NCBI GenBank assembly: GCA_037783415.1
Contig: JAZGTN010000213.1
Span: 1,116,001-1,180,000 of the forward strand
Reading direction: 5' to 3'
DNA length: 64,000 bases
From: Leptasterias polaris
Taxonomy: Eukaryota > Echinodermata > Asteroidea > Forcipulatida > Asteriidae
The notes beneath the pieces were generated by a model. It had not been told where the DNA came from and did no database searches. It was given only the letters and a program-made list of their open reading frames with translations. The translations under genes and the position numbers were made by a program. Below are positions 22,086 through 34,922 of the stretch, one piece after another (position 1 is the stretch's first letter; every line of letters begins with the position of its first letter).

Positions 22086-24879
22086 TATATCTACTTTGCT
22101 GTGTAGATTATGTTGTTTGAGAACTTATCTTGCTATTTATTCTACTGCTTGGAGAAGATTTTCTGAATTCGGGAGACTTCTTAGTTCTAAAAAGAACTGT
22201 CCTGCTTATTAACGGAAGGTAGGAAATCAGCCAGGACTACTACTTTCGCTTAGGGGATCGAGAGGACTTCTCGTTATAAACTTCACTGCCACGGAGTGAG
22301 TTCTTAATTGGTCTTAACGTTTCGACTAGCTTGCTCTAGTCATCTGAATTTGACTATGGAGTTACCCAGCAGCTGTTTTTTTCTTCTTCAGATTAAAGGT
22401 ATTATACAAGATTGGTAGAGCTGTCAAAATAGTCGCAGACAGTTTTCATGTTTTGTGTGATCAACCACATACATGAAATAAAAAACCTGTGAAAACTTTG
22501 GCTTAATCCATTGCACAAGTCAGGAGAAAATAGTGAAAAACCAGGCACAATTTTCAGCATGTAAAGAAATTATCCTCAATTGTGGTTGTAACAACCGAAA
22601 TCAGCTGTTGCCTTTTTGTAGGCTTTCAGATACAGTTTTCTTTAATACGAGGGAAATATTTCACCGAAAAATTTGTTCTGGTGTGAGCTTCATAATCAGT
22701 AAGCCACTTTCATACTAATAACACTGAACAAGTACAACACTTCAGGAAAGAAAAGTAACACAGGTTTTAGGCAAACAAATTTATTCACTGTATAAAACAC
22801 ATAAAAACATAATTTTATAAATAATTTATAATGCTTGGAATAAAATAACAATGAAAAGGTAAATCACTCTCTTTCGTAAAAATTCTCAGCAACGAAAATT
22901 TGTCTTAGAAGTTTGAAGGGATGTACAAAAACCCCAAAGTTCATTCAAGGGACCCTTTGGATTGGGCGCTTCTGGCTATAAAAGCATGTCATGAAATTAA
23001 TATGGTTGGAAAGATGTTTTAAAGTAGAATATAAAGATTCACACAAATATCCCTAGAAATGGTGTGGTTTCCTTTTATACTTTGTGAACTAACATGGTCC
23101 GCCATTTAGTGACATCATGGCTCAATTTCATTGCTCTGCTTAACCGCCAAATTCTGTGCTTGCAACCACCATTCTTCACTGACAGGGCAAGCGCAGAATT
23201 TCTGCGATAGCTGTGTAAAGTGAAGCATGCCTAGTAATGAGTACACACGCACACAAGCAAATATTTCCTGCTAATCTCTGAAACACTTGCTTAACGTAAG
23301 TGCAGAATTTCCCGTTTCTTTGCTTACGGTTCTTTGCTTACGGTAAGCAGAGCCATGAAATTGGGCCCAGCTTAGAATGCTGGGACTAACTTCCACTAAG
23401 TAGAATATTTGTTCACAGGACACGGTGCTTATCACACATCAATATAAAGGGTAAAATATTTGTCAAAATTTTAAAAATCTACAAAGGTTGCTTAACAAAC
23501 TTATTTGCTCGGCTAAACTATTCAGGGAATGAGTAAAGACCTTATGCACATGACGTCATTTGTGTAGGGCGCCCTCGGCGAGAGGTCAAAAGGAGGCATC
23601 TCATTGGCTGATAATGTGCGCCACGCATACATAGCTGCGCGTTTTCCATTGTTTCGTCGTAGTTTTACCTCTCAGATGGCGGCTTGATGACGTCAATGCA
23701 TAAGGTCTATTCTGGTTGGTAACCCATTTTCTAAATTAGTGTTGTCAGCTTCATGAAATTGGGCCCAGATTTGAAGTCCAGAAAAAATTTGAATACAACA
23801 ATTATACAGACAGTTTTGTTTTCTTCATATATCCACTTCCCCTTCAAATGTAAAGCACACACACTCTGTAAATAAACTTTCTTCATTTATCATGTTTATA
23901 CAAATATAATATGCAAATTATTTACAGTAAAAATGATATTGCTAACTGCTTAGTATCATGTTCGTAAGGGTGACGTAATTCCGCCCAATTCACACAAACT
24001 GCCCAGAAGCCCTTAGGAGTTACACTGAGCTATTTTTTCTTTGATGATTTATGCAAATTAATTTATTAAAATTAGCTTTTACACATTCTTCAAAAACTCA
24101 AGGTCTTCTCAGAATTATAAGTTTCTGTCACAACAAATGCCTTTGAAGGATGAAACGGGTGATTTTTTGTAAACTTACACACAAACATATACCAGCTTTG
24201 AAGTGGCGAAAACTTAGGGCACGCAACAAATGCCCACTTACGTGACGCAATGACTTCGCAACAGGATTGATCAAATCCATTAAATGGTCCCCTGGTGGTT
24301 CCTTACATAAGAAACCATACACTTTGTTTTTACATAATCCTTCAAAGGACAAACAAATAAATTAGTTTTGGTATTCTTCTCGCAGATGCCCAAACATTAG
24401 AATAAAAATCACCGAATCTCTTCAGAGGGTCACTAAACTCTTTGACTAACTCTATTTATCAAGTCCAGAACCAGGGTCCAATATAAATAAATCAAACAAC
24501 ATGGCACCAGTGTCCATGGTTAAATTCATAACCACCTTGCTTTCTATTTGCAGTTCTTGAACCACAAACGTCTGGAAAATTCTTTGAAAAGAACCCTCCA
24601 AACTAACACAGCTTGGGGCCTATTTCATAGAGTTGCCAAGCACACACGTTTGACTACAAAAACAAATTATGCATAATATTACAGGGCCTATTATCATGGA
24701 AATGCTCGCCACAGAATTCTCGGCGTATGGTCCATAGAATCATGCACTTTACAGGGTGCCATGAGTGCAGAATTGTGTGGTAAGCAGTGTCATGAAACTG
24801 GACCCAGGTTACCAGCCAAAATGCCATAATCCCAGAACAATTGTTATGTGGAAAGAAATCGAATAAGTATTATATTCTG

Positions 24880-25475
24880 CACTTACAAATCCATTGTCAT
24901 TTGATTGGTGGCACATGTGTCACTCTACTGTTCCGACACTCAACAATTTAATATAGGAGTCCTATATTGATAAATATAGGATACTTAGGCGCTTCCCAGC
25001 TGCTATGCTTCACTCGTACAAATAGATCTTACATCGAGTACCGTATGTATTGATTGCATTACGCGTCATTAGAGCACACACGTAAGCTTGCACGCCAACA
25101 CACAGGCATATGGCTATGAACGCCGAATGTGTTTTAGCCAAATGGTCATAAACGGCCCCAGCTATGTTTTCATCAGTCATTTAATAACTTATTGTTGAAC
25201 TAAGTTATAAACTGTTTTAAACTTTGTTTGATCTATTGTTTAAATAAATTATGAATTATATGGAAAAACATCAAATGACAAGGATCTATGTGTGGGGTAT
25301 ATAAAACCGTAGGATGCAATTTATTCACGCAATTAATACAGCAGAATATAATCACTCATTGAAATCTGGACTGTTCCATTTCACTTGACTTCACCTCGTG
25401 AAATGGAACAGTCCAGACTTCACCTTGTGATTACATTCTGCTATCTTGTACTCATATGCATCCAATAATAGTATA
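24880..25475 (-). mobile_element. MITE with internal long hairpin, copy 1
   Basis: It contains a near-perfect hairpin at 25342-25443 ('GCAGAATATAATCACTC'... arms about 48 bp) and a palindrome 'AATATAGGAGTCCTATATT' near 24951. The same two landmarks and the same connecting text occur in the opposite orientation at 33425-33935 and 38735-39180, which defines a family. There is no open frame of note. Outer ends are approximate. Confidence 0.65.
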
Positions 25476-26956
25476 ATATTTCCACTAAGCAGGGAGCATC
25501 AAATTGATCCATTGCATACAAATTATATACACATTATAACATATATATCATTATATTATTCCAAAAAGAGAAGAAAGTTCGGAAAATGTACAGTTACAAA
25601 CACTCATTATCGAAAGACATTATAAAAATTGCAATTTTAAATTTCAATTAGCTTCCTGATTCAGTATACAAAGATTGGCTTCGGTAGCAAGCCTGATATT
25701 TCTAAAGGGACATGTTGCCTTGGGATTGGGCGCTTTGGGCTCTAAAAGGCATTTGATATAATGTTTTTTGTGCCCCTGAGCAAGGCACTTAACCATAATT
25801 GCTTCGAAAAAAGTTGGGAATGTAGTGCATTCTGCTCTACCAGACAGGCTCCTAGTGGATGATACCCATGCCTACATCCTTAAGGACTGTAAAGGGGGTA
25901 ACCCTGTTTCAGCCCCAGGAGTAGGATGCAACGTGCCCCTGGTTTCAACTGATTTGGGTCGATAGCCCAAATCAGTTATGTGTAGCCCTCACCTTGAAGT
26001 GAATGTGGTTGGGAAGACGTTTTAAAAGTAGAATATAATGATTCACACTGGAGATTTTGTGGTTTTCCTTTTACTTTGTGAACTAACACGGTTCGTAATT
26101 TTGTGGAGTAAAAATTTAGTAAAAATGAAACACCATGCAATTTCGAGGGGTATTTGAGTGAATATTTATATTCTGCTTTTAAAGCATCTTCCCAACCATT
26201 CTTTTCACGACAAACGCTTTTAAAGCCTAAAGCGCCTAATCCGAAGGCAATGTGTCCCTTTAACAAATAAGAAAGGCAGTATTTTTTTATAAATAAAAAC
26301 AGACAATAAATCTATACAAAAAACATACTATGGGCATTTTCGAAACCACGGCTCAGGCTTTCAGCTCCAACTTAGGCACTGTCCACCTGTTTGAACTCCT
26401 GTACCAAAAGTGTACACTTTCAAAATTACTCAAGGAGCCCAATCCAAACCCGAGCAGAAAACCATGGTTTCGAAAAGGGTCTGTAATTCACCCCTGTAGT
26501 CACACATTCCAGTGTGGGAATTTGTTGCCTTCCATGGGAGCAACAGATTCCCAAAATACACAAAAAACTGACCGAGTATATTTGTTGTGGACAATTTTAC
26601 TAAAAACAGATTTGTATGAAGACATCATTTTTCAGTGAGAGAACAAAGTTTGGTGTTCAACTATCATATCTTGGCATATCAGGCCTGCAATTTTACCTTT
26701 GAGAGGGCAAGGCCGTGTTCATTTTTGCAAAGGGCACTTCCGATAGAAAAGGGAAAACCTTTAAAGAGGCACCAAGGCCAGAGCAGTAGAGGTTATTGCC
26801 ACCGTGTAATTCCAGCGATAGTGTACAATGTACCCCTCTTCTTCATATAAAACGCTAGAAATATGATTTGTGGTTCAGAAGAGATGACCAACAACCCAGA
26901 CGCATTGATTCATTATAAAAGAGACAGTGTATCATTGGGTTTTTTAAGAAGGTAAT

Positions 26957-27452
26957 CCGGTTGGCTCAGTGGTTTCTTTCCTGTCTTTCATCTCCGTGGA
27001 CCCTTGTTCGAATCCCACCCAGAACCAGAGCCTTGCATGTGGGATGGGTTTTTCAGTCCCTACCTGATTGCATGGAACTCCCTATTTGGGTGTTTCCTCC
27101 CACATCTAAAACTGTCGATAAGAACACCGAACTCAAGCTCTGGCATTTCTGATCAGCAGAGTATGGGTTCGAGTCCCGGTAATGACACTTGTGTCCTTTA
27201 GCAAGACACTTAACCATTATTGCTTCGTCCTTCGGATGGGACGTAAAGCCGTTGGTCTTGTGTGTTTTGTCATGTGCATAAAAGAACCCAGCGCACTTAT
27301 TGTAAAGAGAAGGGGTTCGCCCCGGTGTTCCTGGTTTGATGTAAAGGAATAGGTCTCATACTTCAAATCGTAGCTCCACATACCTTGTAGGAAAAATACT
27401 GAGCGCTTTGAGACTCCCATCGGGAGAAGATAAGAACTGCGTATTATTATTA
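26957..27452 (+). mobile_element. Adjacent SINE fragments
   Basis: 26957-27110 has a tRNA-like head ('GGTTGGCTCAGTGG', 'GTTCGAATCCCACCC') unlike the other families here. It is followed directly by a 5'-truncated tRNA-Leu SINE body (27118-27452) with anticodon-like 'GAACTCAAGC', B box 'GGTTCGAGTCC' and an (ATT)n tail. Confidence 0.65.
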
Positions 27453-27885
27453 TTATCTATTCCTCAAAGCCGTTGATGTTTTGTAACAGATGTTGAAGCT
27501 GCTCGTATCAATGCTTAATATGATTGCGGCAATGGTAGTTTTGGGAGGTCTTTTAAATGCTATTTTCTCAACTTTTAAAATACATGCATTTCAGACGATT
27601 CTCTGGAGTATTGGTACTGGTGGGATCTTTATAATTTGTGACCTTTTGAACTGTTACCAATAATTTTGTTTTTATACTTTACCAATCCTGTACTTTAAAA
27701 AAAATGTGTATATTTTAAAACACAATTAGGCATGGTACAACAATGATGCATATGTTCACACATACAAAAAAGGGGCACCATTTTCTTTTGGGTTACTTAC
27801 GTGCTATAAAATTGTTATGAACGATATCGTAAAAAAGCCTTTACAATTTTCAAATTAATATCGAAGAGATAGAAAATGGCAAGTA

Positions 27886-30800
27886 TTATAAGAGAAAAGT
27901 GACAACTGCAAGTAGGAGACAGGTAAAGAAGGCTGTGAGAATTGGAGACAGCCTGACAGATGGAACGTTGGATGAAGAGCATGGTGAAAACAACCCACAA
28001 CACGCAGCATCCTGAAGAGAAAACGAGTGTAAAGAAACCGTTGAAACACTTCCATGATTTTCGATTTTGTTCTTCTTATCAAAACATTTCTGGCAACGAA
28101 ACAAATTCTTCATTTGGAATGGAAGTAAATGTGAGATTGGATTGATAGGTGTATAGAAAATTTAAAATCCTGGCACAAAAATAAAAGTTTAAACATCTCA
28201 TGTCCACGCATTCAAACCGAGGATTTGGAGAGGGTTTTAACAAAAGGGATCCGGGAAAAAGTCACACCGAGGACGTCCTCGATTCGATTTCGTGTACAAA
28301 ATCAATGGGGACGTCTCAAAAAAAAACTATGTCCAAACAATGGAAGAACAAACAGAAGTCCTCGGTTGACACCATAAACACGAGTACATGCTATCTTGTG
28401 TGTGTTATCTTGGGTGACTTATCTTGGTCGACATTGGGGCTCAAGCAGGGTAAAGTGCACAGTGGACTAAAGTCACCATTGGGGCTCAAGCAGGGTATAG
28501 TGCTCAGTTGACTAAAGTCGCCATTTGGGCTCAAGCAGGGTATAGTGCACAGTCGACTAAAGTCGCCATTGGGGCTGAAGCAGGGTATAGTGCACAGTCA
28601 ACTAAAGTCACCATTGGGGCTCAACCAGGGTATAGTGCACAGTGGACTAAAGTCACCATTGGGGCTCAAGCAGGGTATAGTGCACAGTGGACTAAAGTCA
28701 CCATTAGGGCTCAAGCAGGGTATAGTGCACAGTTGACTAAAGTCGCCATTAGGGCTCAAGCAGGGTATAGTGCATAGTTGACTAAAGTCGCCATTAGGGC
28801 TCAAGCAGGGTATAGTGCACAGTTGACTAAAGTCACCATTGGGGCTGAAAGGGTGAATTTAGGCCCTGGCCCTAAAATGTTGCAATACTTACTTGATAAT
28901 CCCGAGTGGCACTACTATGAGCTGTACATTGCTCATATTGGAATGTTCTGTTTGGACATGATTCATCACTTGGCAATGGGCACGTCTGTAAAACGAAAAG
29001 AGCAACATCATGTCGAGCTAAATGATAGGCTTGTTGTGTACCACTGGGCTAGCTCGGTGGTCTAGTGGTAAAACATCTGCTCTAGCAATGCAAAGGTAGT
29101 GGGTTCTAATCCCACCCGAGTGATTTGCCCGTGGATTTTTTTCACAGAACTCGGGTAATTACTGAGTATACAGTGCTTAATACACATCGGTGTAAGGGTA
29201 AAAACCAAATTATATAGATGTGAATATATCTACTTGGTTGTTTAGATTGTTCTTGAAAGCACTTGTCATGCTGTTTATCTACTGACACAGAGTAGATTGG
29301 GAATAGGCTGTGCAAGTCTCGCGCGCATTCGAACTTCCGGGACCATAGTGGTCCCAACCATATGGAGTTTTACATGGGCGAGATTTTGTTTCGTCAATTA
29401 TTTTAGTTTAACGTAGTTTGTGACCTAGAAAATTATACATGTTGTTGGGAACGCAATACTAAGTGATAACAAAATATGAAAGTAAAACCAATTCAACAAT
29501 ATAACAAAGAAAACCCGAGAATTAAACTTGACCTCAGCTTCCGGTTATTGCAAAAAATAAGAATTTTGTGCTCACCTCCGATCATAAAACTTATGTAAAA
29601 GCTTGTTTTGGATGCGCGATTATAATCGCCAGATGCTGTAATTGCAAAGCAAACCCTTTTCATTGCAGTCTATGGTGTTGAGGCGTCGGCATTCCTCTTT
29701 AAACTGCGATACGGGTCAGTTTAAAACCCGTTTGACCTTCACGAATCTGCGTAAGGGGTTTCTAAAAAGTTAACATCAAAAAAGCATCCTTGTCCCAGAG
29801 TTTTAATTTGTTTTTAATAATAATTAACACACTTTGGCGTATTTTTTTAAAAAGCTAAAACTAATTTCATGAAATTGTAATGATTTATTTTTGTTGTTCA
29901 GATTTTGTCATGAGATATAATTTAAAACAAAGATTTGATTTCAGAAATAAAAATGTTCTTCGTTTGACGTGTTTTCTCATTCGGATACGCGCGAGACTTG
30001 CACAGCCTATAGACCCTTCCCATGAAATATTTAAATTGCACTTCACGCTGGTTGGCAAAATGATGGAACATTGCCCCTTTTTGTGTGGGGCTGATGGTGG
30101 CGTGATGCAGACGCGCTTGTGCGTCTACTTAGTGCACAACTCTATGGCGTTTGCCAACCAGCAAGGTCTGTACGCATGCGTGAATGTAATTAGCATATTT
30201 CATGGGAAGGGTCCATTGAGAGACTATTAAGTTTAGTCCTGCTCTTTTTTTCTATTTCCGCGGAGTAGATCAGGAAAACTTGAAGACTCCTTATTTCTGA
30301 TGTACCTTATCAAAAGGGTCTGAAGCAAATTTTAAAAAAAATATCACTCACCGAACTCTGATCGCAGATCTTCTTGGGATCGCTTTGATAGTTCATGGCG
30401 CCATTGGCGTAAATTTTCTGTCGCAACACCTCCAGTTCGCACTGAGAGTACACAGCGATTTCCGGGCAGAAATCTTGATGTCTCTGTAACTGCTCTCTTA
30501 CAGTTGCCTTGTCACTCTCCAACTGCGGAATGAAAAGAAAACACATTTCAGACAATTGTTTGAACAGGACTCAGGAAAGTACTGAGTATGGGGCATGTTG
30601 TGGCCGAGCGGTTAAGTGCATCGGACTCAAGTTCTGGTGGCTGAGTCATCAGGGTGGGGGTTCGAATCCTGGTTATGACACTTGTGTCCTTGAGCAAGAC
30701 ACTATAATTGCTTCTCTTCACCCCGGGGTAAAATGGGTGAGGGCAGAGATGGTTCTTGTTAATGATTTAGCTTAGTGCGCTTTGGCAGCACAGGCTATAT

Positions 30801-33800
30801 ACTCCCCAGGGAGCTGAGATGGTTCAGAAATGAAATAAATGGCCCAGTGACCTGGGGTAATAATTTGTGAAGTGCAATGATCATTCTTTGGAATTGTGCT
30901 ATATAAGAGCAGATATTATTATTATTGTACAGTGCTTTGCACAAATGGGTGTACGCGTCAAACCAAATAATATTCTTTATCCCCTGATGCAAATTTAACA
31001 TCTATCTAATTGTTGCGGCACCGGCTGCTAAATCATAGGATTTAAATTGTCTCTAGCTACCAGGCAATCTCGATGGTCTATAGTGTTAAAGGCCCTGTAC
31101 ACTAATGGTAAGATCGAAAAACAAAAATGTTCACAGATTCACACATAACTTACATGATTTAAAGTAAGTAATGGTAGAAAGGGTTCCTTAAAATATTTCT
31201 GCCTAATATTTCTGCTATCGTTTCTGAGAAATTAGTAAAACAATAGTTTTTATCATGCGTGATAATAAACTCGATGTTTGAAAAACAGAAAACACATAAG
31301 GTCTCTTTTCACTATTTTCTCGTGACCTCGATGACCAATTGAGCCCAAACTTTCACAGGTTTGTTTGTTCATGCATATGTTGAATCCCACAAAATGTGGA
31401 CACTGATTTTGAGCCGTTACCAAAAGTGTACACTGCCTTTAAGACATCTGCTCTGGAATGGCAAAGGTTGTAGATTCGAACCCCACTCCATGGATTTTGT
31501 TTTTCACAGGATTTGAAAAAAGTACTGAGTATACAGTGCTTTAAAGGTATTATACAGGATTGGCAGAGCTAACAAAATAATCACAGACAGTGTTCATGTT
31601 TTGTGTAATCAACCACATACATGAAATAACAAACCTGTGAAAATTTGAGCTCAATTGGTCATCGAGGTCACGAGAAAATAGTGAAAAGAGACCTTATGTG
31701 TTTTCTGTTTTTCAAACATCGAGTTTATTATCGCGCGCGATAAAAACTATTGTTTTACTCATTTCTCAGAAACGATAGCATTTCAGGCAGAAATATTTTA
31801 AGGAACCCTTTCTACCATTACTTACTTTAAATCATGTAAGTTATGTGTGAATCTGTGAACATTTGTGTTTTTTGATCTTACCAATAGTGTACAGGCCTTT
31901 AAACACATCGGTGTATGAGTAAAACCGAACAGTATGCTTTTCCTATTGCTGATGATTTAGTAAATACTTTTATGTTCAAAATTAGAAATGTGAATTGGCC
32001 CTTAACATCACAAGTTAAGATAATAAAAAAAATAAAAATTATTTTGTTTAAAAAAACTGCATGAGCTTTTGTAGCGACAACTGATGAAGTAGTTGTTGCT
32101 ACGAAAGCTCATGCAGTTTTTTAATGTAATTAGTTAGTCATTAAGTTTTAAAAAGTGTTACATTGTTCTAAGGGTTTGATAGAGGCTGACTTAGTTTTTA
32201 TTTATATTCTTTGTCTCAGTGCTATAAGATCATTAATCGCAATTTCATATCCATAATGATCAAAAGGTCGTTAAATGGAAAATTCTTTTACAAAAAGTTT
32301 GGAAAAAATGAACCCAAATCCACAAACTAATGTTTAACTTAGAAAATCATTGTTTCTTTTTGCCAAACAATTATTTTAGAGATCACTCTTGATCAATAAA
32401 CTCCATTTACCAGGTGCTCCAAAATCTACAAAAGCAGTGCTATTTAATTCATAAAAACTTTAGTCCTGAGCCGATGATATGTACCTGTTGTATATGCTCA
32501 TAAGAGATATCAATGGACACTACAGCCACCAGCTTGCTGTGACTGGTATTAGAATTATCGTAAACTGCCTTGGCTGCTGTCACCACCATGTCAGCACCGA
32601 AGGCATCCAGGTATGGCTCAGTCCAAATGATACTGCTCGGCCCCTTATGAAGGGTGCTGTAAAACTCAAAGTACTGGCTGATCTGCTCCTGCAGGCTGGC
32701 AGCCGAGTCCGTCTCTACCTGTGACCAGATGCCGCTAGCGCTGGAATCAATTAGACAGTTCGATAAGTGAAGTGTCATGGCCGAGGGGTCCAGTGCACCG
32801 GACTCAAGTTCTTGTGTTGTCAGGGTGCGAGTTCTGGTTGCAGTCATGACACTTTTTGCATCTTGCAATCAGGGAGATTTTGTACAACAATCAGGAAGAT
32901 GTGTAGAATTACATTCAACATAATGGGGGAAAGTTTCCATAATCAGGGAGTTTTTCAGATTTGTTCATCTGAACATGGAAAGATTGGGGTATTTTCAGGG
33001 AACTTTCTGAAGAATCTGAAGAGTTGGCAGCTCTGTCAATAGGGAACTTCAAATTTTTGAGATTTTTAAAGACATTTTTGGCAGAGTACACATTATTGCT
33101 TACATTTGGTTTATTGACAAAAGTCTGATGGCAACAGCAGGGTTTTATATTCGGTAACTTAAAGAAAGAGGGAGTGTTTTGTGAACTAACCTGCATGCGA
33201 TGTGTTTGGATATTTCTGTTTCTGCAATATCGCTGATAGAGTAAGTAAAGATACTTGCTATCTTACTCCCATCTTGCCTGCAAAAAACAAACAATAATCA
33301 CAAAATATTATTTTCGGTTTTACCCAAGACGCAATAAGCACTGTATACTTAGTGTTTTTCCGAGTCTTGCATAACAATCAACAGGCAACTTAATGATTAT
33401 TATACAAATATTGAATGCATGTGAGTAAACAGCAGAATATAATCACATGGTGAAATCTGGACTGTGAAGCCACGTGAAATGGAACAGTCCAGATTTCAAC
33501 ATGTGATGATATTCTGCTATATTGTATAAACAAAATTCATCCAACATTTGTTTTACAAAGATCCATGTATTTGATATTTTTCATATAATTCATAATTTAT
33601 TTCAACAATAAGTTGTTAAACGGCTGATAAGGATGGTTGGCTAAAGCGTGTTCGGCGTTCATAGCCATACAAATGTCAGCACGCAAGCTTTTGCGGGTGC
33701 TAAAAACGCGTAACACAATCAATACATCTTGTATTCAACATAAAATGTATTAGTACGCACAAAGCATAGCTGCAAAATATCCCAAGCATCCTCTATTTAT

Positions 33801-34884
33801 CAATATAGGACTCCTATATTGAATTTTGGAAAGGTCGGAACAGTATACATGGCCAAATAAAGTATGACCATTGATACATGTTCCACCAATCAAATGAAAA
33901 GGATCTACGAGTGCGGTTTATCAATCACCTTTAATATACTTGAACAATTATTAAAAGATCTACCTTCACTCCACCGACAGGGCCTAATTTCATAAAGCTG
34001 CTTAAGCACAAAAGTAACTTAAGCTTACCAAAAGAAGGTTACCAGCCAAAATAACATGTCTTATGTACCATTTATGACTGGTATCTTGCTTATTTGTGCT
34101 AAGCAGAACATTTTAAAGCAATATCTTCTCCTTAATGAGCCCTACGAAACTGGGTCCAGGCTGTTAAACAGTCTTGGTTAGAGTCCTTGTTGCTGTGAAG
34201 TACCTGGTGTTTAGATCGCCAACAATCTGCGCCAGCCTGGTTGGATCACTCTCCCCTCTTGTTGGTGACCCATCGGTCATGAACAAGATGGCCTTACTAC
34301 AGCCAGTTGTACGGCCGAAACTTGACGACCGGTCAAGAATATTAAAGGCTAGCCTGAAAGCCTGCTCAAAGTTGGTATGGCCATTGGGTCGGATTTTCTT
34401 AACCTCCGCCTGAGAAAAAAATCACAAATTTGATAACAGAACAAAAAGGTAAGATAACCAAACACCAGATCATGTTTTTTATCGAGAAGTAACCGACTCG
34501 ACAAAGATTATAGATTTCTATGAAATCAAATCTTCTTTTTAAATTCTATCTATACAAAATTCTTGAAAATAAAAATATACATAGCAATTGGGTATAAAGG
34601 CAATTTCAATATTTATATAATACAAATAATTTGTTAAAAGTAACATTGAAACAAAATTCAAACTTGGGAAGAGGATGCTTTAATTTTACAATTACGCCCA
34701 AATTTGTACGACCATTAAAAAGGTTTAATGATAACATGAATGTCATTTGGACAAGTATTCTTAATTGTTTACAAATAACCGGAAACGAAGGTCAAGTCTT
34801 ATTCTCTGGTTTTCTTCGCTGATTTATTAGCTGTTCCGAACTTTCAGTCGGAACAGCTATTGAAATCGTCCAGATTTTTATTTG

Positions 34885-34922
<38 letters not shown>

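Larger units (their letters stand above)
22088..27885. other. Intergenic repeat-filled region
   Basis: There is no supported gene between LLPH and the VWA/Cache gene. Contents that I can name: a partial 'AGGCCCTGTACACT'-family MITE (22391-22735), a MITE with an internal hairpin (24880-25475), a foldback (26336-26482) and two SINE heads (26957-27110 and 27118-27452). A dispersed low-copy word block at about 26680-26840 recurs near 17640-17830, 570-690 and 57000-57170 ('GAGAGGGCAAGGCCGT', 'GGGAAACCTTTAAAGGGGC'-type). Part of the right end may be 3' UTR of the minus-strand gene ending at 27886. Confidence 0.5.

Noticed and set aside
28508..28804. Open frames of 63-89 residues with perfect 15-residue repeats
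   Set aside because: They are by-products of the 45-bp tandem array and exist on both strands.
28430..28852. Possible CRISPR-like array
   Set aside because: Units are contiguous with no unique spacers, and the sequence is clearly eukaryotic; the same holds for the 17-bp, 20-bp and 130-bp arrays.
32915..33196. Minus-strand 93-residue frame next to the VWA exon
   Set aside because: It runs through the splice donor of the 33191-33277 exon into intron sequence.
34860..34922. (TTA)n, (GTT)n and (TTCA)n runs near 34875, 38432 and 37890
   Set aside because: These are ordinary microsatellites, and I see no sign that they do anything.
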